This document shows, piece by piece, positions 24,840-33,482 of a stretch of DNA of 42,859 nucleotides; position 1 is the stretch's first letter; every line of letters begins with the position of its first letter. The stretch lies in the NCBI GenBank assembly GCA_003223115.1, contig QHXW01000207.1:1-42859 (forward strand), in the 5' to 3' direction. The position numbers and the translations under genes were made by a program. This stretch comes from Acidobacteriota bacterium (GTDB taxonomy: Bacteria > Acidobacteriota > Terriglobia > Bryobacterales > Bryobacteraceae). The notes below the pieces were generated by a model, which saw only the letters and a list, made by a program, of their open reading frames with translations, did not search any database and was not told the origin of the DNA.

Positions 24840-25115
24840 TCACGCGGCGTTTGTGTGCTCGGCGGCTGGAGAGGTAGACACACCGGCGTTGTCACTTTCG
24901 GGCTCACCGCCTGAGCCGTACTCGTTCCGGCGCACAAAGCAAAGCAGCATAAACCCGCCCAGGATCAATATCGGCGGCACCATCATGATGAGGATTCCGA
25001 AGTTCAGCACGTGCGCCCGTTCGGCCTGCTGCGCGGCGGCCGTGCGGAAGCACATCACGCACTGAGCGAAGGCGCTCGTAGCAGCCAGGGGCGCAAGCGC
25101 CGCGATCCGCCTCAT
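24840..25115 (-). CDS. Small membrane protein with CxxC motif, oxidase operon
   Basis: A 91-residue protein with a cleavable-looking signal (MRRIAALAPLAATSAFA), immediately followed by QCVMCFRTAAAQQ, a membrane helix (LIMMVPPILILGGFMLLCFV) and a polar tail. The CxxC just outside the membrane could bind metal or form a disulfide. The start is fixed by an ATGA overlap with the stop of the subunit IV gene (25112-25115), which implies translational coupling and a role with the oxidase, perhaps in assembly or copper delivery. I do not recognise a named family. Confidence 0.7.
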   Translation of the reverse strand: MRRIAALAPLAATSAFAQCVMCFRTAAAQQAERAHVLNFGILIMMVPPILILGGFMLLCFVRRNEYGSGGEPESDNAGVSTSPAAEHTNAA

Positions 25116-25432
25116 TGCCCCCTCATGTACAGGGCGCGCATCGAGTCCGGCATGAAGACCAGCATCAGAATGATGCAAAGCACCAGCATGGGAAATAAGG
25201 TGAGGAACAGACTGAGCCGTTCGAATTTCAGGTGCATGAAATACGCGATGATCAGCGCCGCTTTGATGATCGACAGACCGAGCAGCGAGGTCAACATGAT
25301 CAGCGTGGGAACCTGTTCATACGCCAGCAGCACTTCCACGCCAGTCATGACCAGCAGCGCCACCCAGACATAAACGAACGACTGCGTGGTTGCGCCGGGG
25401 ATGTGTTCCACTTGTTCTGTATGCTCGCTCAT
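25112..25432 (-). CDS. Cytochrome c oxidase subunit IV family protein
   Basis: A 106-residue protein with three hydrophobic helices and the typical prokaryotic subunit IV pattern, including YVWVALLVMTGVEVLLAY and IIKAALIIAYFMHLKFE (the K-A-x-x-I-x-x-Y-F-M-H-L signature). This small subunit stabilises heme-copper oxidases in the inner membrane. It lies 10 nt after the second subunit III gene and overlaps the small CxxC protein gene by 4 nt. Confidence 0.88.
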   Translation of the reverse strand: MSEHTEQVEHIPGATTQSFVYVWVALLVMTGVEVLLAYEQVPTLIMLTSLLGLSIIKAALIIAYFMHLKFERLSLFLTLFPMLVLCIILMLVFMPDSMRALYMRGQ

Positions 25433-25442
25433 GAGTGCTCCC

Positions 25443-26072
25443 TCATACTTTGGCCGACATCAGATAAACCAGCGGGAAGATGAACATCCAGACTAAATCC
25501 ACGAAGTGCCAATAGAGGCCGCTGACTTCCACATCCTCGGCCTTGAACTTACCGCGGCCCACCGCAAAGGCAATGATCCCCAAGTAGATCACGCCGATGA
25601 CCACGTGCGTCATGTGCAGCCCGGTCAGCGTGAAAAAAGTGCCTCCGAATAACGGCACGTTCCATTCGTTATGAAACGGTGTCACGTGCTCGTCGAGAAT
25701 CAGGTGCCGCCATTCCGACGCGTGCAGGATTACGAACGCCAGTCCGCCGGCGATGGTTGCGAGAATCCAGCGCACCGTGGACTTGCGGTTGCCGTGATTC
25801 ATCGCGTGCACAGCCATCACCATGGTCAAGCTGCTCGAGAGCAGGCAGAACGTCATGATGCTTGAGAAGATAATGCTGGGCGAAAAAATGAACGGCTTCG
25901 GCCAGTTCGGATTCGAGAGCCGCAAATAGGTATAGACCATCAGCAGCGCCGAAAATGTGAGCGCGTCCGAGATAATGAACAGCCACATTCCCAGTTTTTT
26001 AGAACCGATGGAGTACGGGCTTGCGCCTCCGTGCCAAACCGATTCCATTGTCGCGGCTCTACCGTCGAACAT
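25443..26072 (-). CDS. Heme-copper oxidase subunit III (second copy in operon)
   Basis: A 209-residue membrane protein of the oxidase subunit III family, with about five helices. Typical features: SKKLGMWLFIISDALTFSAL near the N-terminus, HASEWRHLI, FFTLTGLHMTHVVIGVIYLG and the C-terminal GLYWHFVDLVWMFIFPLVYL. Subunit III does not carry redox metals but supports proton uptake and stability. It starts 3 nt after the preceding subunit III gene. The two copies differ clearly, so they are probably distinct subunits rather than a recent duplication. Confidence 0.9.
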   Translation of the reverse strand: MFDGRAATMESVWHGGASPYSIGSKKLGMWLFIISDALTFSALLMVYTYLRLSNPNWPKPFIFSPSIIFSSIMTFCLLSSSLTMVMAVHAMNHGNRKSTVRWILATIAGGLAFVILHASEWRHLILDEHVTPFHNEWNVPLFGGTFFTLTGLHMTHVVIGVIYLGIIAFAVGRGKFKAEDVEVSGLYWHFVDLVWMFIFPLVYLMSAKV

Positions 26073-26075
26073 TCC

Positions 26076-26711
26076 TTACCCCCAGAAGACAAATAAGAGC
26101 ATCAAAAAGATCCATACGGCATCCAGAAAATGCCAGAAAGCCGCGCTCACGTCTACCGCGGTCCGCTTGCCCGGTCCCAGACGCAACCGCAGCGCCTGTA
26201 CGTCTACATACCCCAGCGCCGTGATGCCGCCCAGCAGGTGAATGGCATGCACACAAGTCAATAGAAAGAAGAAAGAGCTGCTGGGATTGGTCGCCAGGTA
26301 AAAGCCCTGGGCATTCAACTCGCGCCAGGCGAGATATTGCCCGCACAGGAACAGGGCCCCTAGAATCGTGCCGGCCGTCCACAGCCGGTTAAACGCGACG
26401 CGGTGGCCGGAGCGCAGAACGCGCCGCGCCATTTCGATGACCGCGCTGCTGACCAGAAGCACGCTGGTGTTCAGCCACAGAACGCGCGGCATGGGCGTGC
26501 TCACCCAGTCGTCCGAAAGCCCGCGGCGTACGAAAAACGCGCTGGTGAACGCCGCGAACATCATGATACTGGCAGCCAGCAGCACCAGCAGGCCGGTGAA
26601 AGAGGCCCGACGGGACGCGCCACGGCCTCCGGAATCTCCGTCGCCGAAACCCGGCGTGGACGGAGGAGCGCCCCGCCCTCCGGCAATATCAGTAGTGAGT
26701 GACCCTGGCAT
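26076..26711 (-). CDS. Heme-copper oxidase subunit III (first copy in operon)
   Basis: A 211-residue membrane protein with a Gly-rich, disordered N-terminus (~35 residues) followed by five helices. Subunit III hallmarks include LLVLLAASIMMFAAFTSAFF, FFFLLTCVHAIHLLGGITAL and AAFWHFLDAVWIFLMLLFVF (compare the WHFVDxVW signature). It lies between the subunit I gene (26 nt upstream) and a second subunit III gene (3 nt downstream). Tandem dissimilar subunit III-like genes are a known pattern in caa3/aa3 operons. Confidence 0.9.
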   Translation of the reverse strand: MPGSLTTDIAGGRGAPPSTPGFGDGDSGGRGASRRASFTGLLVLLAASIMMFAAFTSAFFVRRGLSDDWVSTPMPRVLWLNTSVLLVSSAVIEMARRVLRSGHRVAFNRLWTAGTILGALFLCGQYLAWRELNAQGFYLATNPSSSFFFLLTCVHAIHLLGGITALGYVDVQALRLRLGPGKRTAVDVSAAFWHFLDAVWIFLMLLFVFWG

Positions 26712-26737
26712 GCTTCAATTATCCCGCCTGCCAATCC

Positions 26738-28492
26738 TCAGGGCGGGTCCGACTGCATCAGGTAATCTTTCGCCCCGCCCGGCACACCGTATTCATAGGG
26801 GCCGTGGTTCACCACCGGGTGATGTCCCGCGAAATTATCAAATGGCGGTGGTGACGGGATGCCCCACTCGAGCGTCGTCGCGTCCCAGGGATTATCCGTC
26901 GCCACAGCGCCCTTCTTCATGCTCCAGAACAGGTTGAACAGAAAAATGAGCTGCGCCGATGCGGTGATAATGGCTGCCCAGGTCATAAAGGTATGAACCG
27001 GCATCAGCTTGCCCATAAAATCGAAGTTCGTAAAATCCGCATAGCGCCGCGGGTTGCCCGCGATTCCCAGCCAGTGCATGGGCGTGAAGATGCAATACAC
27101 GCCGATGAACGTCAGGTAAAAGTGGATCTTTCCCAGCGTTTCATTCATCAGGCGTCCGGTAACTTTGGGGAACCAATAAAAAGTGCCCGCGAACATGCCG
27201 AAGATGGCCGCCACTCCCATGATCATGTGGAAGTGTCCCACCACAAAATAAGTATCGTGGAAGTACAGATCCAAAGCGGGCTGGCCCAGGAAGATTCCGC
27301 TGATTCCGCCGGTTACGAACAGGGAAACGAATCCCATCGCGAACATCATCGCCGAGGTAAACCGGATTCTTCCGCCCCACAGCGTGCCGATCCAATTAAA
27401 TGTCTTGATGGCCGAAGGCACGCCAATGGCCATGGTGAGCGTGGCAAAAGCCATTGCCGAATAGGGGCTCATACCGCTCATAAACATGTGATGGCCCCAG
27501 ACGAAGAAGCCCAGGAATCCAATGGACAGGATGGCGTAAACCATGGCGCGGTATCCGAAAACCGGCTTGCGCGCGAAGGTCGAGAGCAACTGCGACGCCA
27601 CCCCCATGCCGGGTAAAATCGCGATGTAGACCTCGGGGTGTCCGAAGAACCAGAAGAGGTGCTGCCACAGTAGCGGCGACCCGCCCTTGTGATTCAGAAT
27701 CTGATCGCTCACCACCAAGCCGGCCGGAATAAAGAAGCTGGTTTCAGCCATACGATCGAGCAGCAGCAGAATCCCCGCCGCCAGCAGCACTGCGAATCCC
27801 AGCAATCCAAGAATCGCGGTGACCAGCCAGGCCCAGCAGGTGAGCGGCAGCCGCATCATGGTCATGCCCTTGGCCCGCAGGTCGATGGTGGTGGCGATGA
27901 AATTGATGGCGCCCATCAGCGAGGCACCGCTGAATATGGCGATGCTGATAATCCACAGGCTTTGTCCGAGACCCTCACCAGGACCGGCGAGGGGACCCAC
28001 GGCGCTCAACGGCGGATACACGGTCCAGCCTGCCAGCGGAGCCCCGCCGGGAACGAAAAACGCGGCCACCATGACGCACAGCGCCAGGAATGTGGTCCAG
28101 AACGAAAGCATGTTCAGCACGGGAAACGCCATGTCTTCCGCGCCGATCTGGATGGGCAGGAAATAATTTCCGAAACCGCTCTGCGGAGCCGTGGTTAGCA
28201 CGAAGAACACCATAATGGTGCCGTGCATGGTCATCAGCGACAGGTATAGCTCGGGCGTCATGATGCCGCCGGCGGCGCCGGTGGGCCACAGTTTCTCGAA
28301 CCAGGAAACCTTGGCGTCCGGGTAGACCATGTGGTAGCGCATCAGCACGGACAATCCCATTCCCAGGAACACCGAAAAAAGCGCCAGGAAATAATACTGA
28401 ATGCCGATCACTTTGTGATCGAGGCTGAAGATGTACCTTCGAATGAATCCCGTGGGCGCTTGGTGCGCCGCATGCACTATGGATGAGGACAT
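26738..28492 (-). CDS. ctaD: Cytochrome c oxidase subunit I (A-type heme-copper oxidase)
   Basis: A 584-residue, 12-helix catalytic subunit that reduces O2 to water while pumping protons. The heme and CuB ligands are recognisable: MMTMHGTIMVFF (low-spin heme His), FGHPEVYIAILP (H285 of CuB, E287 of the D-channel and Y289, which is cross-linked to His), WGHHMFMSG (the CuB His pair) and VGHFHMIMG (both heme irons). The GHPEVY glutamate marks an A1-type enzyme. The gene follows subunit II by 46 nt, in the order II-I-III-III-IV. Confidence 0.96.
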   Translation of the reverse strand: MSSSIVHAAHQAPTGFIRRYIFSLDHKVIGIQYYFLALFSVFLGMGLSVLMRYHMVYPDAKVSWFEKLWPTGAAGGIMTPELYLSLMTMHGTIMVFFVLTTAPQSGFGNYFLPIQIGAEDMAFPVLNMLSFWTTFLALCVMVAAFFVPGGAPLAGWTVYPPLSAVGPLAGPGEGLGQSLWIISIAIFSGASLMGAINFIATTIDLRAKGMTMMRLPLTCWAWLVTAILGLLGFAVLLAAGILLLLDRMAETSFFIPAGLVVSDQILNHKGGSPLLWQHLFWFFGHPEVYIAILPGMGVASQLLSTFARKPVFGYRAMVYAILSIGFLGFFVWGHHMFMSGMSPYSAMAFATLTMAIGVPSAIKTFNWIGTLWGGRIRFTSAMMFAMGFVSLFVTGGISGIFLGQPALDLYFHDTYFVVGHFHMIMGVAAIFGMFAGTFYWFPKVTGRLMNETLGKIHFYLTFIGVYCIFTPMHWLGIAGNPRRYADFTNFDFMGKLMPVHTFMTWAAIITASAQLIFLFNLFWSMKKGAVATDNPWDATTLEWGIPSPPPFDNFAGHHPVVNHGPYEYGVPGGAKDYLMQSDPP

Positions 28493-28538
28493 ACTGGTTC
28501 TCTTGAGAGTGAATTCCTGATTGTGCCGCGAACGCCCA

Positions 28539-29324
28539 TTACTTCTGTGCAGCCTGCTCCAGCTTCCACTTATTGAAGTCCGCTTCCGTCATTACCTCGA
28601 GCGTGGTGCGCATCTGGTGATGACCCAGCCCGCACAATTCCGAACAGGCCACCTCGTACGTGCCTGTCTGGTCCGCCGTGAAGGGAAATGGGATCTCCAT
28701 ACCGGGTACCAGGTCCTGCTTGAGGCGCAGCTCGCGAACGAAGAAATTGTGGATCACGTCGCGCGACTTGAGGATTAACAGAATCGGTTTTCCGGCGGGA
28801 ACTTTGATCGACGCGCTGGTAATGTCGTCTTTACCCGCGGGATCTTTGTCATCGATGCCGAACGGATTGCCGCCCTGGTCGTTGATCAGCTTGATGTCGG
28901 TCCGCCCGAACTTTCCGTCCGGACCGGCATAGCGGAAGCTCCAGGCGAATTGTTTCGACAGCACTTCAATGCGCATGGAATCCGGCGGCGGCCCGTCGAA
29001 ATGCACAGCCGCCCAGATGCGCGACCCGGTCAGCATGAGGCCGATGAACAGCAGCGCCGTGGCCGTGGTCCACAACGCTTCGAGCATGTTGTTGCCGTGC
29101 GTATAGCGCGCGGGGCGGCCGCGGTCGCGGTAAGTGAAAATCACCCAGCCCAGCGCAAACTGCGCCAAAAAGAAGATGATGCCGGTGACCCAAAGCGTGG
29201 CGTTGAACTGCGCGTCATAGTCTTGGCCGTGCTGTGAAATGGGCGGCGGGAACCACCAGTAATGACCGAAAAAAACGTAGCAAATCGCGATCGTCAGGAC
29301 CCAAATAACTGCGGCGAGTGCCAT
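28539..29324 (-). CDS. ctaC: Cytochrome c oxidase subunit II (CuA subunit)
   Basis: A 261-residue subunit II with an N-terminal membrane anchor, a second helix and a C-terminal cupredoxin domain. The CuA site is complete: CSELCGLGHHQM (C227, E229, C231, H235, M238), with the first histidine in VIHNFFVREL. The aromatic patch that takes electrons from cytochrome c is represented by FAWSFRYAG. There is no fused cytochrome c domain, so an external cytochrome c is expected. The start is supported by GGAGG about 5 nt upstream. It heads the oxidase operon, 139 nt downstream of carD. Confidence 0.95.
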   Translation of the reverse strand: MALAAVIWVLTIAICYVFFGHYWWFPPPISQHGQDYDAQFNATLWVTGIIFFLAQFALGWVIFTYRDRGRPARYTHGNNMLEALWTTATALLFIGLMLTGSRIWAAVHFDGPPPDSMRIEVLSKQFAWSFRYAGPDGKFGRTDIKLINDQGGNPFGIDDKDPAGKDDITSASIKVPAGKPILLILKSRDVIHNFFVRELRLKQDLVPGMEIPFPFTADQTGTYEVACSELCGLGHHQMRTTLEVMTEADFNKWKLEQAAQK

Positions 29325-29340
29325 GACCCTCCAAAAAAGA

Positions 29341-29354
29341 AATCCGTACGGATT
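29341..29354. promoter_or_regulatory. 14-bp perfect palindrome upstream of the subunit II gene
   Basis: AATCCGTACGGATT is a perfect palindrome located 17-30 nt upstream of the subunit II ATG, just before its Shine-Dalgarno. Its position in the 5' leader fits an operator for a dimeric regulator, but no regulator is identified and a 14-mer palindrome may occur by chance. Confidence 0.3.
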
Positions 29355-29463
29355 GGTGCTAATCGGTAGACCCTAACACAACCCCACTGTTGATGGTAAC
29401 GCAAAGATATGATGCACTGTGAGCCGCTCAGAAATTCTTTGAGCCGGATTCCGACAGTTGCAC

Positions 29464-29973
29464 TCAGAGCACCGGCGGCAGACTGAGATGAGCCTTGGCC
29501 AAGGCTTTCTGCAGGATCGCCACGGCCTCTTCTTCGTGCAAGCGGCGTGCGATCGTCAGTTCAGTGACCAACATGTGCCGCGCCCGGTCAAGCATCTTTT
29601 TTTCCCGGAATGAAAGAGGCTTTTCGTGTTGCAGCATCAGCAGACCCTTCAGCACCTGCGCCACGTTCAGCAGATCGCCGTCGATCATCTTTTCCGAGTT
29701 TTCCTTGAACCTGGACTTCCAGTCCCCGCGGCAACGGCAAGTTCCGTGGGACAGGAATTCCAGCATGCGGGTGATTTCGGCGTTGCGGGTCACTTTCCGC
29801 AACCCAATGCTGTCCACGTTGGAAAACGGCACCATAACAGTCATGCTGTTATAGACCAGGCGAAGTAAATAGAATTTCTCAAACTGGGCGCCGAACGAAC
29901 GGCTGCTGATATTCTCGATGGTGCCCACCCCTTGATTCGGATACACCACCTTGTCACCGACTTCGAAGGTCAT
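29464..29973 (-). CDS. CarD-family transcriptional regulator
   Basis: A 169-residue CarD/CdnL-type protein. The N-terminal RNA-polymerase-interacting domain is clear: FEVGDKVVYPNQGVGTIENI, FYLLRLVYNSMTVMVPFSNV and DSIGLRKV. The C-terminal helical DNA-binding region includes GDWKSRFKENSEKM and LSFREKKMLDRARHMLVTEL. CarD proteins bind the RNAP beta subunit and stabilise open complexes at housekeeping promoters such as rRNA. A near-consensus sigma70 promoter lies upstream. The gene is on the same strand as the oxidase operon that starts 139 nt downstream, so read-through into it is possible. Confidence 0.92.
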   Translation of the reverse strand: MTFEVGDKVVYPNQGVGTIENISSRSFGAQFEKFYLLRLVYNSMTVMVPFSNVDSIGLRKVTRNAEITRMLEFLSHGTCRCRGDWKSRFKENSEKMIDGDLLNVAQVLKGLLMLQHEKPLSFREKKMLDRARHMLVTELTIARRLHEEEAVAILQKALAKAHLSLPPVL

Positions 29974-30042
29974 ACGAGGATCCCCTCCCCTAAACCACCG
30001 GTGCTTAGTTGTAACTGATCTTCAATTGATTGAGAACTTCAG

Positions 30043-30071
30043 ATGATAAGCTCAATACTCGTTAATGTCAA
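30043..30071 (-). promoter_or_regulatory. Sigma70-type promoter of the CarD gene
   Basis: On the minus strand TTGACA (30066-30071) and TATCAT (30043-30048) are separated by exactly 17 nt. The -35 is a perfect match and the -10 matches five of six positions. Initiation near 30036 would give a leader of ~60 nt before the ATG at 29973. This is the clearest promoter in the window. Confidence 0.7.
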
Positions 30072-30085
30072 CAAAGAAATTGCTG

Positions 30086-30108
30086 AAAGCCCCTTCAGTA
30101 GGGGCTTT
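30086..30108 (-). terminator. Hairpin terminator candidate downstream of the TIM-barrel gene
   Basis: AAAGCCCC (30086-30093) and GGGGCTTT (30101-30108) form a perfect 8-bp stem with a 7-nt loop. On the minus strand it is followed by a moderately T-rich tract (CAATTTCTTTG). It lies 107 nt beyond the stop of the gene at 30215 and just upstream of the CarD promoter, so it would insulate the two units. Confidence 0.5.
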
Positions 30109-30214
30109 GCGAGATATAGCGGCTGGAATAAGAGGGTGAATTTTGCAGCGCTTCTGGTGAATTCTGATGCCACAATGCGGGATTTGCCACTTGAGGGCGG
30201 TGGTGTACGGATGG

Positions 30215-31069
30215 TCACGCCACCAGGCGCCGGATGAAGTGCAAATTCTTACTCATATCGGCTTCAATCGAGTTCGAAGGCGTATCCGTCTCCAGATTGG
30301 CAAAGCCGCTGAAGCCAATGTCTTCGATGGCGTTGACCACCGCCGGAAAATCGATTTTACCTTCGCCCAGGTAGTGCGGATTATCTTTCAGATGGAACTG
30401 GCAAATACGGCTCTTTCCCAGCCAGCGGATCTCTTTTACGACATCGAAGCCGCCATTTGTTGAGTTGCCTACGTCGTAGTAGGTCAGTACGGCTTTCGAT
30501 TGCGAGCGCTCCATAATGCGCACGTTGTCTTCGGCGGAAATGGTATCTTCCAGCCCCAAAATCACGCCTGCTTTTTCGGCTTCGGGTGCGACTTCTTTCA
30601 GCGCATCGCCGACGTAATCCATTTCCTGTTGCGTGGTGAGTGCTCCTTTGCCGAAGAATGGCAGCAGGATCACGCGAGCGTTCAGCTTCGTGGTGATGGG
30701 AATGGAATCCGCCACCCACTTCTGGCCCAGCTTGTCGTTTTTGAGATAGTTGACGTGAAGAATATCGAGGCAGGTGCCGTCGATTGGGATCTTGTTCGAC
30801 CTGGAGGCTGCCAGGTACGCCTGCTGCACGGCCGCGTCATCCAATGGCAATTTTCCGTTGACCGGCTTGCGGCCAAGGCTCACTTGCACGCCGTCGAAGC
30901 CAACCTGTTTGGCCAATGCGACCGCTTCCACTTTGCCCGTGAGCCGAAGGTTCCAATCGGTGACTCCGATTTTGAGGCCGCGGGATCGCGCTATCGCAGG
31001 CCTCGAACCTATGCCTGCCAGGCTCACACCGGCGCTTCCAGCTAGAAAAGATCGTCTTGAGAGCTCCAT
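30215..31069 (-). CDS. Tat-exported sugar phosphate isomerase/epimerase-like TIM-barrel protein
   Basis: A 284-residue AP-endonuclease-2/xylose-isomerase-like TIM barrel with an N-terminal twin-arginine signal (LSRRSFLAGSAGVSLAGIG). Barrel landmarks: KIGVTDWNLRL, QVGFDGVQVSLG, ARVILLPFFGKGAL, GVILGLEDTISAEDN, LTYYDVGNSTNGG, CQFHLKDNPHYLGEGKIDF and GFANLETDTP. Glu, Asp, His and Glu residues at strand ends could form a divalent-metal site. The family includes inosose dehydratases and sugar epimerases; the substrate here is unknown. The gene is monocistronic, with a hairpin downstream. Confidence 0.85.
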   Translation of the reverse strand: MELSRRSFLAGSAGVSLAGIGSRPAIARSRGLKIGVTDWNLRLTGKVEAVALAKQVGFDGVQVSLGRKPVNGKLPLDDAAVQQAYLAASRSNKIPIDGTCLDILHVNYLKNDKLGQKWVADSIPITTKLNARVILLPFFGKGALTTQQEMDYVGDALKEVAPEAEKAGVILGLEDTISAEDNVRIMERSQSKAVLTYYDVGNSTNGGFDVVKEIRWLGKSRICQFHLKDNPHYLGEGKIDFPAVVNAIEDIGFSGFANLETDTPSNSIEADMSKNLHFIRRLVA

Positions 31070-31595
31070 AACTTTTTTCCGAAGCTCTCATCATACCAGC
31101 GCCCGCGAATCGGTGCGACTTGCGTCAGGCTCTCCGAGGCTCTCCGCGACGAGAGATTCCAACGTAATAATCCAAACGCTTGGCATCCAAGGTCGGTGTT
31201 CTTTGAACCAGACGTGTCGTTTCCCCCTTGACTCGATTTCCATCGTGCGCTTACAATGCCCAATATCTCGGCACTGGGTCGGCTGTTGCCCCGGTGTCGT
31301 GTTTGTTAGTGGCAGAGGATGGTCGACTTCTTAAATTCTAAGATCGGCTCCCGAGTGGAGTTCTTTCGCTCTCCGTCTGCCCGTGCGAATAATCAACCAA
31401 ACCTGCTGAAATTTCATAGCCTGCCTGGCTTAATCTGCTGTCTGACGCCTTTAAGTGGGGCGCTTGAGACCCTACCAAAACAAGTGACCACCCGGCATGG
31501 GCGGCGCGAGTCGGCGCTCGATGACGGCACAATAGCCGCAGGAAACTGTCCCCCCCACCAACCGGCGGTGCTGGCCGCCGCATGCGGAGAACTAC
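31070..31595. other. Non-coding stretch upstream of the dehydratase pair
   Basis: No convincing gene is seen. A short plus-strand frame at 31319-31684 overlaps the start of the next gene out of frame and has no recognisable features. A 10-bp tandem repeat (GGCTCTCCGA twice, second copy imperfect at the last base) lies at about 31128-31147. The unusually long leader may hold regulatory sequence, but no promoter is clear. Confidence 0.4.
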
Positions 31596-33389
31596 ATGCA
31601 CGATCACGAGAGCAGTTCGTTAGTGGCGGAACCAACCGACGATGTCGCGCGCCAGGTGAGTGCCGAGCGTGCCCGGCTCCGTAAAGAAGCCGGGTTGGTC
31701 CAGTTACAGCACTTCAAGAAGCCGAAGGAAAACGCCTTCACTGCCGAAGAGCGCGATCACGTCACCGTCCTTTTCGGCGGGTTAACGTGGAAGCACGAAG
31801 CCCTGATCCAGGCTGTGTTTCACGGCAGTGGCTACAAGTGCGAGGTCGTGCCGTGTCCGGATGTGCCTGCATTCCAGCTCGGCAAGGAATACGGCAACAA
31901 CGGCCAGTGCAATCCGACATACTTCACCGTCGGCAATCTGGTCCAATACCTCCAAAGGCTCGAAGCCGATGGAATGTCGCGGCAGGACATTATCAACAAC
32001 TATGTGTTCTTCACGGCGGGTTCTTGCGGCCCGTGCCGCTTCGGCATGTATGAGGCCGAGTACCGCTTTGCCCTGCAGAATGCTGGCTTCGACGGCTTCC
32101 GCGTACTGCTGTTTCAGCAGCAGGAAGGGATCAAAGCCGCATCCGGCGAGCCCGGCCTGAAGTTCACAGTGGATTTCGGCATGGGCATGCTGAACGCCCT
32201 GCATCTGGGCGACGTCATGAACGATCTACTCCACCAGATTCGTCCTTTCGAGGTGAATCACGGCGAATCAGACCGCGTATTCAAGGAAAGCATGGAGCGG
32301 CTCAGCACCACGCTACGCGATCGCCCGCCTTTCGAAATTCTCCAGGCGGCGCCCTCCTGGGCCAGGCAATATCTCAGCCGTCCGGAAAAGAAAAAACTGA
32401 AGAATACGCTCAATACGCTCTGCAAAATTCGCGAGAATCTTTCCGGCAAAGTGTATCTGGACGCGCTCGAGGAATGTTGCGACGCGATCGACAATATCGA
32501 AATGGACCGCTTCCGCGTCAAGCCTATCGTCAAGATCACCGGCGAGTTCTGGGCGCAGACCACTGAAGGCGACGGCAACTTCCACATGTTCGAGTTTCTC
32601 GAACGCGAAGGCGCACAGGTATTGGTCGAGCCCATCGCCACTTGGGTGGCCTACCTGCTGAACCAGGCTAAAGCCATTTCGGCGAGGAAGAAGGACGTGG
32701 AGAAGCATCACCAGCACATCGAGTGGTGGGAATTGAACAAGCACCTGGCGCGCGAAAAGAAATATGCCGGCAAATGGCTGATGCTCACCATCGGCGAGAT
32801 GATGTGGGAACGTCTCTACCATCGCGTGATCCATCGCCTGGGCGGCATCACACATCACCTTGCCGACCAGAGAGAACTCGCGCAACTCGCCGAGCCGTTC
32901 TACAACCGCTTCGCGCGCGGCGGCGAGGGTCATCTTGAGGTCGGAAAGAACGTCTACTACACGGTTCATCACCTGGCCCACATGGTGCTGGCGCTGAAGC
33001 CTTTCGGCTGCATGCCGTCTTCGCAATCCGACGGCGTGCAATCGGCGGTGATCAACAAGTTCAAGGACATGATCTTTCTGCCGATCGAGACCTCGGGCGA
33101 AGGTGAAGTCAATGCCCACAGCCGCGTGCAGATGGCGCTTGGTGAAGCCAAAGCCAAGGCCAAGGGGGAATTCGAGACCGTCGTTAAGTCGACCGGCAAG
33201 CGGCTCGACGATTTGAAAGGTTACGTCGCCGATCATCCCCAGTTGCGGCGCCCCTTCTACCACGTGCCGCATCGCGAAGGCATTACCGGCGCAGCTGCGC
33301 AGTTCGTCTTACACATCAACGACCTGATGAACCGGAGGAACCGCTTCTGGCCGGTTCGCGAGGCCATTCCAAAAACCAGCGCGGCGTGA
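31596..33389 (+). CDS. 2-hydroxyacyl-CoA dehydratase (HgdB/BcrC-related) family protein
   Basis: A 597-residue protein resembling the dehydratase-like half of large CoA-activase fusion proteins. Recognisable stretches: VTVLFGGLTWKHEALIQAVF, NPTYFTVGNLVQYLQ, FFTAGSCGPCRFGMYEAEYR with two cysteines that could ligate Fe-S, VKITGEFWAQTTEGDGN, and LKPFGCMPSSQSDGVQSAVI leading to IETSGEGEVNAHSRVQMAL. Family members bind [4Fe-4S] or [8Fe-9S] clusters and perform radical reductions at very negative potential after ATP-driven electron transfer. GGAG ~8 nt upstream supports the ATG at 31596. The partner activase gene starts 93 nt downstream. The substrate is unknown. Confidence 0.82.
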   Translation: MHDHESSSLVAEPTDDVARQVSAERARLRKEAGLVQLQHFKKPKENAFTAEERDHVTVLFGGLTWKHEALIQAVFHGSGYKCEVVPCPDVPAFQLGKEYGNNGQCNPTYFTVGNLVQYLQRLEADGMSRQDIINNYVFFTAGSCGPCRFGMYEAEYRFALQNAGFDGFRVLLFQQQEGIKAASGEPGLKFTVDFGMGMLNALHLGDVMNDLLHQIRPFEVNHGESDRVFKESMERLSTTLRDRPPFEILQAAPSWARQYLSRPEKKKLKNTLNTLCKIRENLSGKVYLDALEECCDAIDNIEMDRFRVKPIVKITGEFWAQTTEGDGNFHMFEFLEREGAQVLVEPIATWVAYLLNQAKAISARKKDVEKHHQHIEWWELNKHLAREKKYAGKWLMLTIGEMMWERLYHRVIHRLGGITHHLADQRELAQLAEPFYNRFARGGEGHLEVGKNVYYTVHHLAHMVLALKPFGCMPSSQSDGVQSAVINKFKDMIFLPIETSGEGEVNAHSRVQMALGEAKAKAKGEFETVVKSTGKRLDDLKGYVADHPQLRRPFYHVPHREGITGAAAQFVLHINDLMNRRNRFWPVREAIPKTSAA

Positions 33390-33482
33390 ACGGGTGGCGC
33401 TCAGGTCGCCCTCAAACGTCACAGCAGGGGGCGGATATTTTCCGGCCCTTCACAGGCGCAGTCAGTGGAATGGAGGAGAAGA

